Positions 5,822 through 5,945 of a stretch of DNA of 5,945 nucleotides are shown here, piece after piece. The position numbers and the translations under genes are program-made. The DNA lies in NCBI GenBank assembly GCA_030595525.1, contig JAUVDD010000113.1, positions 1 to 5,945 on the forward strand. The letters are read 5' to 3'. The notes beneath the pieces were generated by a model, which did not search any database, was not told the DNA's origin, and worked only from the letters and a program-made list of their open reading frames with translations. Numbering within the stretch: position 1 is the first letter of the stretch; the number at the start of each line of letters is the position of its first letter. The DNA comes from Puniceicoccales bacterium. GTDB lineage: Bacteria; Verrucomicrobiota; Verrucomicrobiia; Opitutales; Oceanipulchritudinaceae.

Positions 5822-5945
5822 ATGAATCACCATTCAAGTACAGGATCAATTGGAAGAGCAACCAGGAGAATCGGTGACAAGGTATGGGAAATACTTCAAA
5901 CCGATCTGACGGAAACCAATTATGGGCACCGGATTCTTGATCAAA
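5822..5945 (+). CDS. Start of an unidentified gene, running off the window
   Basis: An open frame starts at this ATG and continues for 41 codons to the window edge without a stop. It begins MNHHSSTGSIGRATRR and continues through GDKVWEILQTDLTE. The visible part is polar, with neither a signal peptide nor a membrane helix. No family can be named from this much. Other frames close quickly here (an ATG at 5885 ends after 18 codons), which favours this one. There is no Shine-Dalgarno site before the ATG, as for several neighbours. It could belong to the same envelope or polysaccharide set as the lyase, or start a new unit. Confidence 0.45.
   Translation, partial: MNHHSSTGSIGRATRRIGDKVWEILQTDLTETNYGHRILDQ

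Noticed and set aside
1..5945. A defence system, mobile element, CRISPR array or other accessory island
   Set aside because: All recognisable genes are housekeeping or envelope genes. There are no transposase, integrase, nuclease, toxin-antitoxin or spaced-repeat signatures.

Overview
The window holds seven convincing or likely genes and the edges of two more. It is moderately AT-leaning and gene-dense. Gene order and protein style suggest a Gram-negative-type bacterium. The Verrucomicrobiota (Opitutae/Puniceicoccales-like) is my best guess, from the NAD kinase style (a TPINPHTLSNR stretch), a small gene wedged behind mraZ, and an exported heparinase-type lyase. This placement is inference from family resemblance, not a search.

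Left part (minus strand, about 1-751): the start of a division and cell-wall (dcw) cluster. From right to left it has an operator of four 10-bp-phased TGGNN-like boxes, mraZ, a 71-residue basic ORF of unknown function, and then the first codons of a further gene. That last gene is most likely rsmH, by position only. mraZ, the small ORF and the next gene are packed tightly, and the small ORF's stop overlaps the next start, so the three are probably co-transcribed and coupled.

Middle (about 678-1113): a 436-bp divergent intergenic region with no gene. It carries the mraZ operator at one end and, at the other, a good TTGACA promoter whose predicted transcription start falls almost on the tlyA ATG.

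Right part (plus strand, 1114-5767): a compact likely operon of tlyA (rRNA 2'-O-methyltransferase), nadK (NAD kinase), a DUF374-type lysophospholipid acyltransferase, a two-helix membrane protein of unknown function and a secreted heparinase II/III-family polysaccharide lyase. Gaps are 32 and 44 nt, then a 14-nt overlap, then 2 nt. The tlyA-nadK pair is a recurrent bacterial arrangement. The last three genes look like an envelope or polysaccharide module attached behind it. After a 54-bp AT-rich gap, another gene appears to start at 5822 and runs off the window.

I see no tRNA, rRNA, CRISPR array, insertion sequence or convincing intrinsic terminator. The less ordinary points are the conserved-looking small ORF after mraZ, the MraZ-type operator, the possible leaderless tlyA transcript, the two-helix protein overlapping the acyltransferase, and an exact 16-bp repeat flanking the acyltransferase gene.
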